Source of the DNA: Massilia terrae | GTDB lineage: Bacteria > Pseudomonadota > Gammaproteobacteria > Burkholderiales > Burkholderiaceae_D | Reading direction: 5' to 3' | Length of the DNA: 64,000 nucleotides | Assembly (NCBI RefSeq): GCF_024753145.1 | Contig: NZ_JANUGU010000008.1 | Coordinates: 212,196-276,195, forward strand | Shown here: positions 63,899-64,000 of the stretch, piece after piece | Numbering within the stretch: position 1 is the first letter of the stretch | Layout: each line of letters opens with the position of its first letter | Notes under the pieces: model-generated | The model's database searches: none | Told to the model about the DNA's origin: nothing | The model's input: the letters and a program-made list of their open reading frames with translations, nothing else | Program-made: the position numbers and the translations under genes

Positions 63899-64000
63899 GC
63901 TCTGTCACCGAAAAGTGTTGAACTCAGCCTTGCCGTGACGATCTCAACGTACAAGAAGCTACGTTGGGAGCGCACGATGAAAGCACGCGAGTTCGAGCAG
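63898..64000 (+). mobile_element. Possible left end of an insertion sequence
   Basis: GGCTCTGTCACCG begins right after the copy B terminator, and such starts are common at IS ends. A 7-bp inverted repeat (63945-63951 with 63960-63966) and then a GGGAG RBS precede an ATG at 63977. The frame (MKAREFEQ) runs to the window edge. The end of the element is out of view, so this is a weak guess. Confidence 0.25.
63977..64000 (+). CDS. Start of an unidentified gene (cut by window edge)
   Basis: Eight codons, MKAREFEQ, are visible after RBS GGGAG (spacing 6). Too little remains to name it; a transposase is one possibility from the context. Confidence 0.35.

Overview
The window is chromosomal DNA of a GC-rich betaproteobacterium. 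The best fit is Oxalobacteraceae, close to Massilia/Duganella. This rests on the blocks leuS-lptE-holA-proA, dapB-bamE-fur and grpE-dnaK-dnaJ, on tandem chemoreceptors of betaproteobacterial type, and on the many multi-domain signalling genes. The lineage is inferred from gene content, not from a search. Nearly all of the sequence is coding. I see no prophage, CRISPR array, plasmid or biosynthetic cluster; the only possible insertion sequence is cut by the right edge.

Layout. 0-4 kb: the end of gabD, then two tandem chemoreceptor genes, the first behind a Fur-box-like sequence. 4-9 kb (minus strand): carbonic anhydrase overlapping a MazG-like pyrophosphohydrolase, then dnaJ, dnaK and grpE, with sigma32-type promoters before grpE and dnaK. 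9-15 kb (minus): hemH, an alpha/beta hydrolase, recN and nadK (LexA box before nadK), and a DUF3667 membrane protein. 15-20 kb: a sorbosone-dehydrogenase-like protein, glyoxalase I, and a tolC-type/rhodanese/methyltransferase cluster with a TetR regulator. 20.5-23.9 kb: a five-gene phosphorelay cassette (HTH-receiver fusion, sensor kinase, receiver, Hpt, small HTH). 24-31 kb: a Tat-exported GH28 enzyme, small cysteine proteins, uppP, recQ and a LytS/LytR-type pair. 31-37 kb: trmB, a coiled-coil protein, an aspartoacylase-family protein, two glutathione transferases, a lipoprotein, a DUF418 protein and tRNA-Gly(CCC). 37-47 kb: a CPBP protease; a radical SAM-UdgX DNA-repair pair behind a LexA box; and a Sel1 / REC-PAS-GGDEF-EAL / HDOD-kinase operon. 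47-58.5 kb: an MFS exporter, an RlmL-type methyltransferase, a HemJ-like protein, proA-holA-lptE-leuS, a coiled-coil protein made of eleven 33-bp repeats, barstar, dapB, bamE and fur. 58.5-64 kb: an ECF sigma factor with ferritin-like and cytochrome c genes, hrcA, a HAD phosphatase, two related lipoproteins, and two tandem sRNA-like elements that each end in a terminator.

How parts work together. Stress regulation recurs: sigma32 promoters on the chaperones; two LexA boxes controlling recN and the radical SAM-UdgX pair; and the fur and hrcA regulator genes. Signalling is the second theme: two chemoreceptors, a phosphorelay, a LytTR system and a cyclic-di-GMP operon. A dispersed family of short palindromic GC-rich repeats sits between genes at seven places. 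The features I would examine first are the LexA-controlled radical SAM-UdgX pair, the tandem sRNA-like elements at 63.6-63.9 kb, and the inverted-order HTH-receiver phosphorelay cassette.
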